Shown: piece after piece, positions 38,901 to 54,100 of the stretch | Numbering within the stretch: the stretch's first letter is position 1 | How the letters are laid out: each line of letters starts with the position of its first letter | Assembly: GCA_944470555.2 (NCBI GenBank) | Contig: OX104130.1 | Coordinates: forward strand, 4,340,001-4,404,000 | Source: Heterobilharzia americana | Lineage: Eukaryota; Platyhelminthes; Trematoda; Strigeidida; Schistosomatidae | Reading direction: 5' to 3' | DNA: 64,000 nt | Translations under genes and position numbers: made by a program | Notes under the pieces: model-generated | What the model was told of the DNA's origin: nothing | The model's input: only the letters and a program-made list of their open reading frames with translations | The model's database searches: none

Positions 38901-41900
38901 TTAGAGTTTGCAGATACACATGGCTGACATGTACTAACAAACATGAAATCTAGGTTGAGCAGGACTTCCTATCGATTGCCTCGAACCATCTCACAACATC
39001 CTTAGTGCATTAGAAAGCTACAGTGTTTCATCAGGCATGGTAACAAATAAAGTTACTGTGTCAGCACTCTCAGTTGGAGAAACACTGGTGACTTAGGAGC
39101 ACTGAACAGCTTTTTTGTCCTAGTATGCGACTTCTCAGCATTGCGCGCCCATGACCCCGCCAAGGAACCCTGGCAACACAGCAATGAAAACAATACGAAG
39201 ATGTACAGATATCAGGAGATTTATTTCTACCTAATAAATCACTTTGAAAGCAAAACCCCCTCAAATAAATTGTCCCCAATTTCGAAAATGACTTCAGTTT
39301 TAGCATTTTGATCAGCCTCTGCTATTCATAACAGTTTCAATACTGTAGTTTTGTTTGTTACCATACCCAACGAATCACTTTAATTTTTTAAAACACTTCA
39401 GGCATTTTCGCCAAAATCGTCTGTTTATGTATGTGCGGTTGTAAAGCTTAATGAACAAAATCACCGAAAAACCATTTCTTCGTTGATTCAGTTGTTCTCC
39501 TGCTTTCTTGAAGCATTCAGTCTACCAGTGAAAAGCTCAGGTTATTGTACACAATGAATAAATATATTTTATTCACGAATATTGTACTATTAGGAACTGT
39601 TAAAATAACCAATCAGATTTCTGAATTTCATTTGGGAAGGTGGTTTTTTATAGAATACAGAAATGCAATTGGATACTACAGCAGTTGTTGGGCTTTAAAT
39701 TCACTGGCGCTAGGTGAAATGAATGAGAATGGAGAATTGTTTGCAGAATTCTGTGCATTCAACGATTTGGTGATTGGAGGCAGTGTGTTCAGGCACAAGA
39801 TATCCACAAAGCGACATGGATTTCACCAGAAGGACACACTAAAAATCAAATCCACTTTATCTCAATCTCAAGAAAATGGAGACGCAGTCTACTTGACACA
39901 AGGTCAAGGAAAGGAGCAGATGTAGGTTCACACCACTCACTGTCTAGTGCAAGGAACCTTCCAAATCAAGTTAAAAGCCTTCAAGGAAGCTGGTGATAGA
40001 CCTCAATTCAAGTACAACACTCGGAAACTGAAGGATGAAACTACAAAGGAGATCTTCACGTCAGCCATCAAGACAAAATGGGAGACATCGAGCAACATCC
40101 CTGAAGAAATCTGTGTGGAAGAACACTGGAAGTCTTTGAAAGAGATGTGGAAAGAAACCTGGATAACCGTATTAGGAAGGAAGAAGAAAGAAGATAAGGA
40201 ATGGATCTCGACGGATACATGGAAGCTGATAGAGGAGAGGAGGATGGTGAAGCAGAAGATAAACCAGTGCAAGGATGCTCAATGACAAGAGGAACTGAGC
40301 ACAATGTATAAAACACTGGACAAAGAAGTGAAGAAGAGTGCACGCAAAGACAAAAGACACTTCTACGAAACACTGGCAAGTGAAGCAGAACAGGCTGCAG
40401 GTAAGAGAGACCTGACGACATTGTATCAAATAACCAGGTTAATATCAGGGAAGAGACCAACACAGATGAAACCAATAAAAGATGAAGAAGGAAATTTAAT
40501 TACAAAAGAAGAGAAACAGAGGAAACGATGGGCCGACCACTTCAAGAAGCTCTTGAATCGACCACCACCTGCACTTCGTCCAGAAATACCACCTCCAGCC
40601 GCTGAACTACAAGTGAACATAAATCCCCCAACAAAAATGGAAGTCCTGAACGCCATAAAGCTACTGAAATGCAGGAAAGCAGCAGGACCAGATGGGATAC
40701 CGCCAGAAGCACTGAGAACAGATGCAGAGACAACAGCGGACATGCTCACACCACCATTGCAGAAGGTGTGGAAGGAAGAGAAGGTACCTGACGATTGGAA
40801 GAAGGGTTACCTTGTCAAACTGCCGAAGAAAGGAGACCTCAGTGCTTGCAAGAACTGGCGCGGAATCACTCTCCTGTCCACCCCAAGTAAAATATTAAGC
40901 CGCATCATCCTAGAGAGGCTTAAAGACGCACTGGATTCAAAACTACGACCGGAACAGGCAGGCTTCAGGAAGTACAAATCATGTGCAGACCAAATTGCAA
41001 CGCTAAGCATCATCATAGAACAGAGCATAGAATGGCAATCAGCTCTCTACCTCAACTTTATCGACTTTGAGAAGGCCTTTGACAGCGTCGACCGTGAAGT
41101 AATTTGGAAACTGCTTCAATACTACGGAGTACCGCAAACCTTTATCCGCCTCATTCAACAACTATTGAAAGATGCTACATGCCAAGTAATCCACAATGGG
41201 AAGCTCAGTGATGCCTTTGAAGTGAATACAGGAGTGAAACAAGGTTGCCTACTATCCCCCATGATATTCCTGATTGTGGTCGACTGGATCATGCAGCAAA
41301 CAGTAGGCAGCTAGAAGAGGTGGATCCACTGGACGACGGAAAAGAACCTAGAAGACTTGGATTTCACCGATGACTTATGCCTAATGTCACACAAACTTGA
41401 AGATCTACAGGCCGAAACTAACAAGTTGATAGAAGAGGCAGCTAAGACGGGACTTCAGGTGAATATAGAGAAGACAGAAGTGATGAAGATACCGCACCAC
41501 ACCACCATCAACAACAACAACAAACTCCAATCACCGTCAACGGGAGAAACTTGAAGGAAGTAACCTCCTTCACTTATCTAGGAAGCACTGTTTCAACTAC
41601 AGGCGGGTTTGTTAAGTAGCAAATAATGAGTGAGTTTGAAGGCCGTCCTGGCAAAGACTAAAACAGCCAATCATGTTTCTTTATTTCTGCTAGACAGGCA
41701 GATTGTCATAAAATAACCAAGTCTAATTGGTTATTGCAATTGTTGTTAGGATTGTCCTTAGAGTTCCTGAAAATAACCAAACGGATATGCAAAAACTCTT
41801 TCAAACAAAAACTGTTTGGTATGAAGTAAAACACATAGTTAAGATAAATATGGCTCAATAAAATTAATGATAAGCATGAAATTTAGGAAAACCTCGCAAA

Positions 41901-44900
41901 CGACTGGTGAAAATTGTTATTAATTAGTTCTAAGCTTAGAGTAGGGTGAAACAGACTTCAGAACTCCAGTTAAAATTAATCAGATTATTAGGAGTTAAAG
42001 CAATTTTCAGAATAGTGATTGCATTAATTCAAGCATGATATTCAGACAAACAATAAAAAAACCATTCACCACCCAGATAACTCGTTGTTTGTAGGTAAAT
42101 GATAGACAGATAGACAGACATGCAGCGATAGTAATTGACTTGTATACTGCATATTTTGTGATTATATGAATACTGAAAATACTTTTTGAATTGATACTTC
42201 AATTATTTAACAGACAGGGCAGTTAACCATCCGCATTAGAAACTCTGTCGATTTACTGGCGCGTGAAACAGTTGATTATCATCACACAGTTTCTGAGTCA
42301 AATGCACGTACAACTGAGACTTCAGTTGGTTGGAAGTAGTTAACAAGAATCCCGATTCCCCCCTGAATAGTTCAGTGGAAACGTCGCTGACTACAACACT
42401 GGATGAAGCGGGTCTGAACCTCACAATGAACATCACTTCTCTCAAGGTTGCAGATACGCCTTGCTGACGAGTGCTAACAAACTTGAAACTTGGGTCGGAC
42501 AAGAATTCCTGCCAGTTGTCTTCAACCAACTAGCATCCATCAAAAGTGCACTGTAACGCTAAGCCTTCTAGCTTAGTGGTCCCATTACAAAGTGGTCGAC
42601 AGAATTCGAGCAGCACTCAGGACTAGAAAAAGTGAAATCGGTCGCTCTTCCATGACCAATCAATGTACAATTGAGACTTACTTTCCTCGTCTGTCTTGTT
42701 AGTGTCAGTACACAATCACAACTGAATAATTAGCTATTATCATAGATTATTATGATGCATGAATCATGCACATGAGCATATCCTTTATTCGCAAAGTAAG
42801 TTAAAAAGCTGCTTTCAAATATAAAACTAGATATTATTCATGCCTTCAAGGTTAATTAATTCAAAATCAGACCTCAAGGTCATGCACTGCATGCAGATCG
42901 TCACACACACACACATGCAGGTAAGTAAGCAGATTATGACCTTAGACGTAAAATATGATTGGTTCAAATTATTGGATATAATATTGAATATATTGAATTC
43001 GCTAGTCAGTGAGTGCAGTGAACTACAATGATTATTCTAGGACTGCACAACGTAGCTAGTTTTTGTGAACGCCTTTGAGAAGTAGTGACAAATACAAAAC
43101 TGCCGTGAAAGCCAAAATAAATACTTTTTTTTAACGAGTTCATGCATCCGAATCCCGTTTAGAAACAACAGTTTATGTTATTTTTTGTTTAGTTATTAAC
43201 TAACCTTCTTGCATTTGGAGACATGAAAATACTTTAATATTATAATAAGCAGAAAAAGTGTTTGGTTAGGTCATGTAGAAAAATGCATGTATTTTATACA
43301 GAAAAGAGGAGCTAGTTAAATACAATCCAGCTGGTTTTGAAAAAGCTTGATTTTGATATAAACAATCCAAGAAACTGGTTGAAAACCTGCTTTCTTTTCA
43401 CACTGTTGACTCATTCATCAAAAACTAGCATGGTCAGTAGTTTTCATGTTACAATGGCGATAACTGTTTTTGAGAAGAAAAGTAACTTCAATACTTGCGG
43501 ACAATGAATGATATTAACTGAATATTAAGATAAATAGATTCGAGGAAAAGACCTAGCTAAGGGTCCGACGTGACTATGACGAATGGATAGTGACGTATCA
43601 CAGATTCACATGGGAGCCGAAAGAAACTCTTGGTAAGTGAAGTGAGCTTAAAGCTTAATTAACAGCTGGATCTCATAGTTCAATTGATAGAGCACTTGGT
43701 CGGTAACCCGAAAGTTGCTAGTTTTAATCCTGTCACTACTTGGGTGCTCATTTCACCTTCAGTCATCAGTTAATGTCAACACTCATAAATATTTTTGAAT
43801 TTTAAGTGACTGAAATAACAAAATATTGTGTTCCGATTCTATGTTCCTATTTTAGTTAACACTGTTGATTTATATGTTTGCTAACTGTTAAGTAATGCGA
43901 ATGTTTTCACTTTGTTGATACCTTCATTTTGATAGTGACGAATATTAGCTAACAGTGATATCTATGGCACACCTTTCATCCTACTTGGGACTCATCAACC
44001 GGATCTGTTTCTCCCGCTGAGACTTGGATATAGTAACCAACAATGAGTCATAATTATGTATCCTGACTTCCACTGCTCATTACCGTCCATTACTGTCATA
44101 TCGTCAGTCGTCTTACTTCAATGTATAGAATTCCTTGTAAAATGATAGTATTTGTATGCAGGAAACAATTTTAGACACCAGATAAATTCAGGGAAATATT
44201 GTTGAATCACTTTACAGCTTATTTTGCTTTACTGCGAAATCCACATTTAGTAGAAGTCATAGCATTTGTATTGAATTGCTGCTACCTAGACAGACATGTG
44301 AGAAAGTGCATGATCATATGTCAGATGTAACAATATTCTCATTGGTTATTGTTACGTCATATGACCTTGACCACTACTATGAATCCTATTGGCTGTCTTT
44401 TAATTACAGCTGAGTCTATGCTACTATGACTACGTTAGTGTAAATAGAAGTTTCTAAAACTGTGATTGATGGAATTGCAGGAAATATACGCATTACATTT
44501 ACAATCGTTGTTCTCCTTGGATCATTCTTAAGTACCAGTTCAAGTGAATAAATCATAACTGCGGATAAATTCATTTCATAGTCCAATTCTAAAAAGAGTA
44601 TGATATTAAACAGTGTCGAATTATTGGATGAAAGTATTCACTAATGGTATCAATAAGGCCAGTCAACAGCGTGCACTCACAAACACATATAAAGCCAACA
44701 GGAATTTAAACATCAATTGTAATTATAATAACGCCAATAAAACGGGAAGCAATACTAAGCGCAAATATTACTGAGATTACTCTCACACATACACATACAA
44801 CGCATAGAAAGCAAATACTAAGCAAACCAATGATTATGCATGCAAGAATGCCATCAGCCTTGAAGAATATAGAATATAATCCACACAGAACATTAGGAAC

Positions 44901-45090
44901 AGAATCAGGCGAAATGCAGTTTAGCTAAGATACAAAAATAATACTGGCAATATTAACCATAATAATTAATGCTCATACTTTCTTCAGCTTGAAACTACTC
45001 TCCTAGACAAGAGGAGGGGGAAGAAGGATAAAAAAAGACACTGGTAATAATAATGACACGCTGACTGCAGATAATGAATAAAATCACACA

Positions 45091-45141
<51 letters not shown>

Positions 45142-48100
45142 TGGGGATTTTTAATTTAGAGGTAGTATTCATGACGGACTGACATCACTTAGGGAACCAC
45201 TGAAAACCTGGAAGCACTGGACAGTTGTTTAGTTCTAGTATGGGACTCCTCGCCAGTACGCACCCACGACCCGCTTAGGAATCAAACTCAGGACCCTCGG
45301 GTTTCAGGGCAAACGCTCTAACCATCCAACCACTGAGTTGAAATTCACTGGTTCACAGTTTCCAACTTCTGTCAGTTCACGATATAGCGCTACTATCACC
45401 CATGATCTTCAGTTGGCATCCGCTTCACTTCACAAAGCTCTAATGAGAAGCCAAGACCTGTGGGGTCAACAGACGAATCTTTTGGAACTGAGTATTCACT
45501 ATTATCCAAATGTTGCAATAATGGGTGTTAGCTGCTCTGCGTTAACCTTTACTGAGCCATACTGAAAGGTATTGATGTCGATGTTGAACAGTCTACCTCT
45601 GCATAAAGCCTAAGTGCCTAGCTCCACAGCAGAATTGACATATACACAATGAAGTGAGTAACAGTGACGGTTGGTCCTTCGTAAACGTGTTCACCATCGG
45701 GCAACTGGGAGGAGTGATTTACAGAGTGGTTGCATGGAATGTTTTTTTGACAGCCTTTGTTAGTCCGGGTTTCTGCCCTCATCTGCTGCATCTCCAGTGA
45801 GTTCCAAGCTCAAAATTAACCTTTTCTTCTCCACACTGATGGGAAGCTAATAGGTAGTACTCCGACATCAGTTTTTACCCATGAATCTCCCAGGATATTC
45901 CATTTGCGATGTACATCTATCTTAGAAGTTGCATTTTGTCTTCTAAAATACAAATCCGTTGGATTCCAGGAGAAACGGAAGGGATTCAATTTATTCTAAC
46001 TGAGTAATTTCATATTTCCTACATGACTTCCCTCTCTTCCCATATCCATTTTGTTGACCACAACCTACTAAGAATTATTGATTGATAAACCATATTTAAT
46101 CATTTAACTATCCGAGGTAGCCGTAGTTTGACAGACTAGTATTTATACTGGCTGGTAATTGAAGGTGAGATGAAATCTGAACCGCAGCCGGCCAAACTAT
46201 GGCCATCTTAGATAGTCAAATGATAATTAATATCATGTTCTCCCTCTCTGATTCAGTTACATTTGGACTGAGATAATAAATCCTGAGTAGACAGCCAGTG
46301 TGAATACGATCAAACGGTAGTAACGCGTCACAAATTCACATGGTAGTCGGGCAAACCCTCGGTGACTGAAGTGAAATAAAAATTTGGTTAGCAGTCGGAC
46401 CTTATAGATCAGTTGGTAGAGCACCAGGTCGGTAACCCGGTGGTCGATGGTTGGAATCCGACAGCAATCCAGATTTTCATCGCAGCTTCAATCACCATCC
46501 AGTATAAACTATATTCGCACGTTTCTTTGAATTTTGACCAGTTTTTTCTTTATTCCTAATTCATCTTATTACATTCTCACTTGATGAGCTGATATGATAT
46601 GCGGCAACTTGGATGGTTACTTGGGTATTCCCAGGTCGCATGTTGGCACTATCTGCTTGAATAATGATCCTCATGGAATTCATCACGACTAGACCTCATC
46701 TAGAGAACTATTGAAAACATGAAAGCACTGAACAGTCGTTTTGTCCTAACACTTGACTGCTAGGCAGTGTGGACCGAAGACTCTCCCACCCCCAGCAGGG
46801 CTCGAACCCATGACCTTAAGGTTCTGCAGTTAATATGCGACTATTGAGCTGCCAGGTCAGTTCGCGATATAGCGCAACCTTCATCTAGTGCCACCGTTGA
46901 GTATTTGCCTGTGGCGAATACCAAATTGAAATCAAATCTCCACAAAGCTGCAATTGAATTACTGTCTGGTGCCCATTGGTGACTAGCTTCTAGATGAGAT
47001 TTCCTGAGTTTTTAATGGGAAGTCATGACCAGTGGGGACAACTTAGTTGGGTGTGATGACAGATACTCGACGAAGGCATTGGATGGAGGTCACGCTATAT
47101 CTGATCCAGAAATGGACCAATCAAAATGTGCTTTCTGTTGATCGCGTTTACAGTTAGATTGGTAAATAATGGATCAGACAGTTAGCAGTATTATTGTAAA
47201 GGGCAAACTACCTATATATTTAGATATATACTCATTTGTTTATTGACTTCGAGTCTCTGGCGTAAATACGTGTTCCTACACGTTTCATTGTGTCTTCTCT
47301 AATAACTAGTCAGGTGAGGAATCAGCTAGAAAGTCATGGAAGGCTAGTGGCTGATAGATGATATTCGTGCATTGTTAACGGCTATGGCAGTTTGGTATCA
47401 TAATACCCATACAAGGACAAGTAAGTTATTCTGTACTCCAAGACTTTCAATGGATTTCCAAATGATTTCTGTTCATGATGACTACCAACTTAGAAACTGC
47501 TTCAGATAATTTTTCTAAAATTCTCTGTTAGATAGTGATAGATAAAGATATCACTGAAGAAAAGATAAAATTTATTTTGACCTACTTGTCCGTTATTCTA
47601 GTAGCCTAATCAGAGTATGAAGTGTTTATTTTGATATAAATGATGACTTTAAATATCATTGACTATCATGGTCTGGCCAAGCTAACTAGTTCACTAGTTA
47701 CTAACCGCTCCTAAGCCCAGATAAACAGGGAAGGTTTGGCATAGGGCTAGCAACCCTACCACGTAGAACCAATCCAACTGCTACAGAAATTTCAAAGCAC
47801 AGACAAAATATAATGATTAAAAACAAACTTATTCCTCGATAGAATCGGAGAGACAAAATGACATTGGTTGGTGAAAGCTTTAAGAAGGCATTCGGCCGAC
47901 GTGTCTTCGCCTCTCTCGATGAAACCAAAAGTAAACATGGGGACATGGAATGTCCACACCATGTATGAACCTAGCAAGGCTTCCCAGATTGCCGAGATGA
48001 GAAGGTTAGCACAGAAGTGCTATGCGAAGAATCTGCGGAAGCAGATGGAATGGAAGTAGACTCTCTCAACTGTCAACTGAAAATTCGAAAATCTACTCCG

Positions 48101-51100
48101 ATATTGTCGCCCAGAGGACAACCAGGAGCACACGAGTTTTCGAGTGGCCATCGTGATGTCCCAACAGCATCGAAGACTCTCTCTCTCATGCAGTGGGAAA
48201 TTATCTTCTACAAGATCAGGATCATAACAGCAAGGTTCAACTCAAAACGAAGGAAAGTCACAGACATACAATACTACACTACGCTACGCACCTACAAATA
48301 ATGCAGATCAAGAGAAGAAGGAGGAATTCTACAAATAACTCCAATCAGTACTGAACAAGACCCCACCCAGATGGCGATAACAAAATTCTAATGGGTGGGA
48401 TGACATGAATGCCGATCTGGGAGCGGACAACACAGTGAGAGAACTGATCATGGGTCGAGATGCACTCGGTGAAGTGATGAGTGAGAATGGAGAACTGTTT
48501 GCAGACTTCTGCACATTCAACGATTTAATGATTGGAGGTGAGGCAGTGTGTACAAACACAAGGATATTCACAAGGCCATGACATGGATTTGATTTCACCA
48601 CATACCAGGACACACTACACTGAAAATCAGATCGACTTCATCTGAATGTGAAGAAGGTGGAGACACAGCCAGCCTAGTGGACACAAGGTCAGATCAAGAA
48701 AGGGAGCAGATGTACGTGGTTCACACTACTTACTCAGTATCTAGTGCAAGGAACCTACATTCAAAATCAAGTTGAAAGCCTTGAAAGAAGTTGGAGACAG
48801 ACCACAGTTCAGTTTCAACACCTAGAACAGAAACTGAACTGAAGGATGAAACCACAAAGGAAATCTTCACTTTGTCAGCCATCAGGACAAAATGGGAGAT
48901 ATCGAACAATATCCCTGAAGGATCGGGCTAAGAAGAACACTGGAACTCTTTGAAAGCTATGTGTAAGGAAACCTGCATAACCGTATTAGAAATGAAGAAG
49001 AAGTGGCAAGATACGGATTGGATCTCGGCGGACACATGGAAGCTGATAGAGCAGGGAGAGGGGGATGGTGAAACAGAAGATGAACCAGTGCAGTACAGTG
49101 CAGTGCAGTGCAGTGCAAGGATGAACAAAGAAAAGAGGAACTGAACTCTACACTGGATAAAGAAGTTGAGAAGAGTGCTCACAAAGACAAAAGACACTTC
49201 TACGACACAATTGCAAGTGATGCAGAACAGGCTGCAGGTAGGAGAGACAGAGACCTGACAGCACTATATCAAATGCCCAGATTACTATCTGGGAAGAGAT
49301 CAATGCAGATGAAATCAATGAAAGATGGTGAATGAAAGCTAATTACCGTCAAAGAGAAGCAAAGGAAAAAGATGGGCTGACCACTTCAAAATACTCCTGA
49401 ATCGACCACCACCATCACCTCTAATTCGTTCAGAAATGACACCAGCTGCCCAGCAACAGAATTACCAGTGAGCACAAGCCTTCCGACGAAAGGAGAAAGC
49501 AAAGTCCTGAATGCCATAAAGTTGCCTGAATCCGGGAAAGTAGCAGGACCAGATAGAATTCCTCCAGAAGCACTGAATATGGAAGCAGAGACAGCAACGG
49601 ACAAGCTCACACCACTATTGCAGAAGGCGTGGAAGGAAGAAAAGGTACATAGCCAACTGATTGGAAGAAGGGCTACCTTGTCAAACTTCCAAAGAAGGGT
49701 GACCCAAGGCTTTGGAAGAACTGGCGTGGTATCATGCTGCTCTCCACCCCAACCAGCAAAATATTATGCCGCATCATCCCAGAGAGACTAAAGGATGCTC
49801 TGGATTTAAAATTATGACCGGCATAGGCCGGCTGGCTTCACGATGTACAAATCATGTTCAGAACAAATTGCCACGCTACACCATGCATTATCATAGAACA
49901 GAGCATAGAACAGCAGTCGACTGAACTCAAACTCAACTTCATCGATTTTGTAAACGCCTTCGACAGCGTCGATCCAGAAGTAGTCTGGCAGTTGCTTCAA
50001 AACTACAGAGTGCCACCAGTCTTTATCAACCTTATTTAACAGTTGAAGGAAGACGCCACATGGCAATTAATTCACAATGGAAAGGTCAGTGATGCCTTTG
50101 AAGTGAAGATAGGAGTGAGACAAGGCTTTCTACCTATCACCGATGATCTTCCTGATTGTGGTGGACTGGACCATGCAATAAACCGTGAGGAACGAGAAGA
50201 GGGTCATACACTGCAACGGGGAAAGATCCTTTAAGATTGGATTTCGCCGATGACTTGTGTCTAATTTCTGATTGTAGTCTACTGAACTGGATCATGCAGC
50301 AAACTGTGACAAACGAGAAGGTGGGCATACGCTGTTTGCCGATGTAAAGACTTCAGAAGATGATTTGGATTTCACCGATGATGATTTATGATGTCTAATA
50401 TCGCACATGCTCGAAGATCTACAGGCGAAAACTAACAAGTTGACAGGAGAGACGGAGAAGCGAAATCGGGACTTCAAGTGAATATAGAGAAGACAGAGGT
50501 GATGAAGATACACAACCAACCACCACACAACAACAAGATCTAATCACCATCAATAGGAGAAACTTAAATGAAGTAGCCTCCTTTGACCTATCTAGGAAGC
50601 ACTGTTTCAACTACAGGTGGCACAGATGAAGATGTCAAAACCAGGATCGGAAATACAGCAAGATAGGTCTTCATTAACCTAAAATCAGTGTGAAGATCTA
50701 CTGCACTCCACTCCACTCAGCATAAAGCGTGAACAAGATCCGGATTTTCATTAGTAATGTCAGTCAAGTAAGGCAGTGTTTCTATGTGATGGTTAAGAGA
50801 CTTGTCGCACTACAAAAACATTTCCAACAGACTACAGACATTCATCAACAACTGCCTAAGATGGCTCGATACTGAAGATCAGATGGCCAGAATAATAAGA
50901 ATAAGCAAGCGGGAACTCTGGCTGTCTGGGAACGAACCAACGGAACAAGAACCTATCGCTCAACAAATATGCACTAGAAGGAAGTGGAGATGGATTGGGT
51001 ATGCACTGAAAAGACCATTCGGGGACACCATATGCCAGCACTCCAGTGGGACCAGCATGGGAAACGACGAGTTGGGTGCCCGATGGTGACATGGAGGAGA

Positions 51101-54100
51101 TCGTGTGAGGAAGAAATAAGAGCTTGTGGACTGTCATGGAGCCAGGTTAAAAAATTGCAGAGAACAGAGTGCACTGGAGACGTGCTACTGAAGCCCTATG
51201 TTCCACTAATAACCCAAGGGATAAATAATAATAATAATAATGTGGTCTCAGAGACATTTTCTTTATAAAATGTTTTTCTTCCTCTTCAGAATTCATCAAT
51301 CTCTTCTGCATACTTTGAAGCAACAGGTAAAACTGAGAATGAATGTTCCGCATTTTTACTTTGTGCAGTGCTTCACTGAAGATGAATTGTACTGAAATAT
51401 TCAGTCAGAGCGTCTATTTTACTTGTCAAAGAACACCTCAACATAGTTCATTCTACTTCGAACTAATGTAGACAGTACAAGTAAATAAGTCACTAGTGAT
51501 GGGAACATACCTTAGGGGGACGGCGGGGGGGTGAAGGGTGTATTGAGTACTCTCAAGAGCTGTACTCATTTACTAAAAATAATTCAGAAGGCATTGTTAG
51601 TTGGGAAAATAATGTTAAGAAAAAATTCAGAGAACATAATCCATGAGTTACCAAAGTATTTCAACCTTCCCATCAGAATGTAATACACATTCTTCGAAAT
51701 ATGTGCAAGAAGGGATAAAATAAACCTGTTTCACCAATACATAGATGTTTACTGTACATCCCATGTATCGTATATCATATTCGAAAGTCCCCCAAAGAGA
51801 TCGTGATGTCATTCTGTGATGAATACTACCTCAAACATAAAATTCCACTACCCTCAAAATACATTGGTGTATAGTGGTGGTTAGTAATATGCTTCCAGAT
51901 AGATATCGCAAAGTTCCAATGAGAAGTCGTAACCAGTGGCGTAAACCAGTCGGAGGTGAAGAGGATACTAACTGAGGATTTTGATGTCTAGTCGCATTAA
52001 CCCATGAACTGACAAAAATCGGAAAACGTCTACCGTTGAACTGCAATCTGGTGGTTGACGCTTTTGCCATGAAACCTCAAGGTCCTGGGTTCGATCTTCG
52101 GTGGGGTGAGACCACAAGTGCGTACTGCTGAGAGATCCCATACTAGGGAGAAAACATCTATCCAGTACTCTCAGATTTGTAAATGATATCAGTCCATGAT
52201 GAATACTTCCTCGTTTTAAAGTGCAAACAGTATATGTATAGGGATTTACTCATACTTTGAATGTTCAGAAAAGTTTTCATCCAACCGTGAAGAAATATAA
52301 CCAGCTAAGAGTTTCCATCTATTTCAAACTGCAATACAATTAGCATCAACAGAAAATTTCCTCACCTCCCATCACACGAAGAAAACATATACTTGTAAAC
52401 TTGTCCTGTATTCTGTTAACCTACTCAATATCTATCTCCTTATTAAGACAAAGAGCCGGTTACCATAGAACCTTTGATTTTATTCAAATAATTTTTTGAT
52501 ATTTTACCTCTAACTAGCTCTCTGAAGAAGCGAGACCTACGCCATACTGAAATCTGGATAATGAATATGCAATGGTCGATATAATATGAGGACCAATCAC
52601 TCAGACGGCGCTGGTTCGAATCCTGGAGGGTTCAGGGTGTCAATTCCCTTTTAAGTTCCGATAATTTTTTGTACGAAACTATTCACCTATATAATAGTTA
52701 TACTCTACATATATGTGTGCTTAAATCGATTTTAATGGGGAACACTACCATTATTATGTCATCAGTAGACAATGAATACCAATAACATTTCAACCTCATT
52801 ATTTATGCATTCCTAATGGGATCTAACTGGCTTCTTTCTATCATAACTTAGATATCTTCGCTTTGTTAAGTAGCTAATGACAGAAACTGTGAACGGTTGA
52901 AGTTTACTCCTCTCCTAGGACATTTGTTGACTTAAAATAACAGATAAACCTTGCTGAATATTGTCAATAATGATGAATTTCTCAAAATCGTATGGTTTCC
53001 ATTACTCATCTTCATGGCATATAACACTGACATAGTACACTATATTCTTCGATCACTTGACTTAGCTAGCAATATCGTAAACCTAGTAAAACAGAATTTA
53101 ATCACGAGTCAGGCCTTTGAAAATACACCTATTGATACTGATAACGATTTCAAGTTGCTGGTAGTTGGAATCTGAGAGATTATAGATGTTTAGTCCTTAC
53201 CATATTTATTGTGGTAGATTCATTTATGCACTCAACTTCCAAAAGACAGGTCACAAGTCAGGATTCCTTCCCATCAGACGTAGTCTGAGCAGCCAGGTAG
53301 TGAGAATTTTATTTATTCATTATTTATTTTTCCCTTGGGTTCCCAATAGGAACATAGGGCCTCAGTAGCACCTCATCATTTCATTCTCTTCTCTACAGTC
53401 TTTCAACCTGGCTCGACCACTGCCCTCAAGCTTTCATTTCTTCTTCACATCATCTCCTCCATATCACCCTCATCTGGGACGCCCAGCTCATCGTTTCCGC
53501 TGTGGATTCCACTCGATGACCTCGCCTGGTGCGTGATAACCCCAATCGGCCTTCGTAGTGTATGTCCTCCATCTCCACTTTCTTCTGCATATTTTGTGGG
53601 TAATAGAGGTTCTTGGCTGGTTCGTTGCCAGCGTTCCTTGTTGCTTATTCTTATTATTCCGGCAATCTGATCTTCAAAATCGAGCGTAGGCGGCAGCTGT
53701 TGATGATAAATATCTGTAGTTTGCTGGAAATGCTTTTCATGACGCCCCATCTCTCTGGACCATATAGAAGCACTAACTTGACGTTGGTGTTGAAATCCGG
53801 ATCTTGTTGTTTGTGCTGAGTGCAGTAGATCTCCACGCTGATTTCAGACTACTTTTCCGATCCTGGTTTTGACATCCTCATCTATGCCGCCGTCCTGTAA
53901 TTGAAACGATGCTATCTATGTAGGTGTAGGTGAAAGAGACAACTTCCTCTAGGTTTATCTCGCTCATGGTGATTGGTGCTTGTTGTTGATGCTGCTGTTG
54001 TTTGGGTATCTTCATCACCTCTGTCTTCTCTATATTCACTTGAAGTCTTGTTTTCGCTGCTCTGCCTCTTCTGTCAACTTGTTAGTTTTCGCCTGTAGAT

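Noticed and set aside
40068..40475. 135-codon minus frame, rich in S, L and F
   Set aside because: Antisense to the retrotransposon coding region; the same pattern appears opposite the 18.4-21.1 kb copy.
40304..41314. 336-codon frame as a host gene
   Set aside because: It is the reverse transcriptase of an RTE-type element, has relatives in five other copies here and stops before the catalytic motif.
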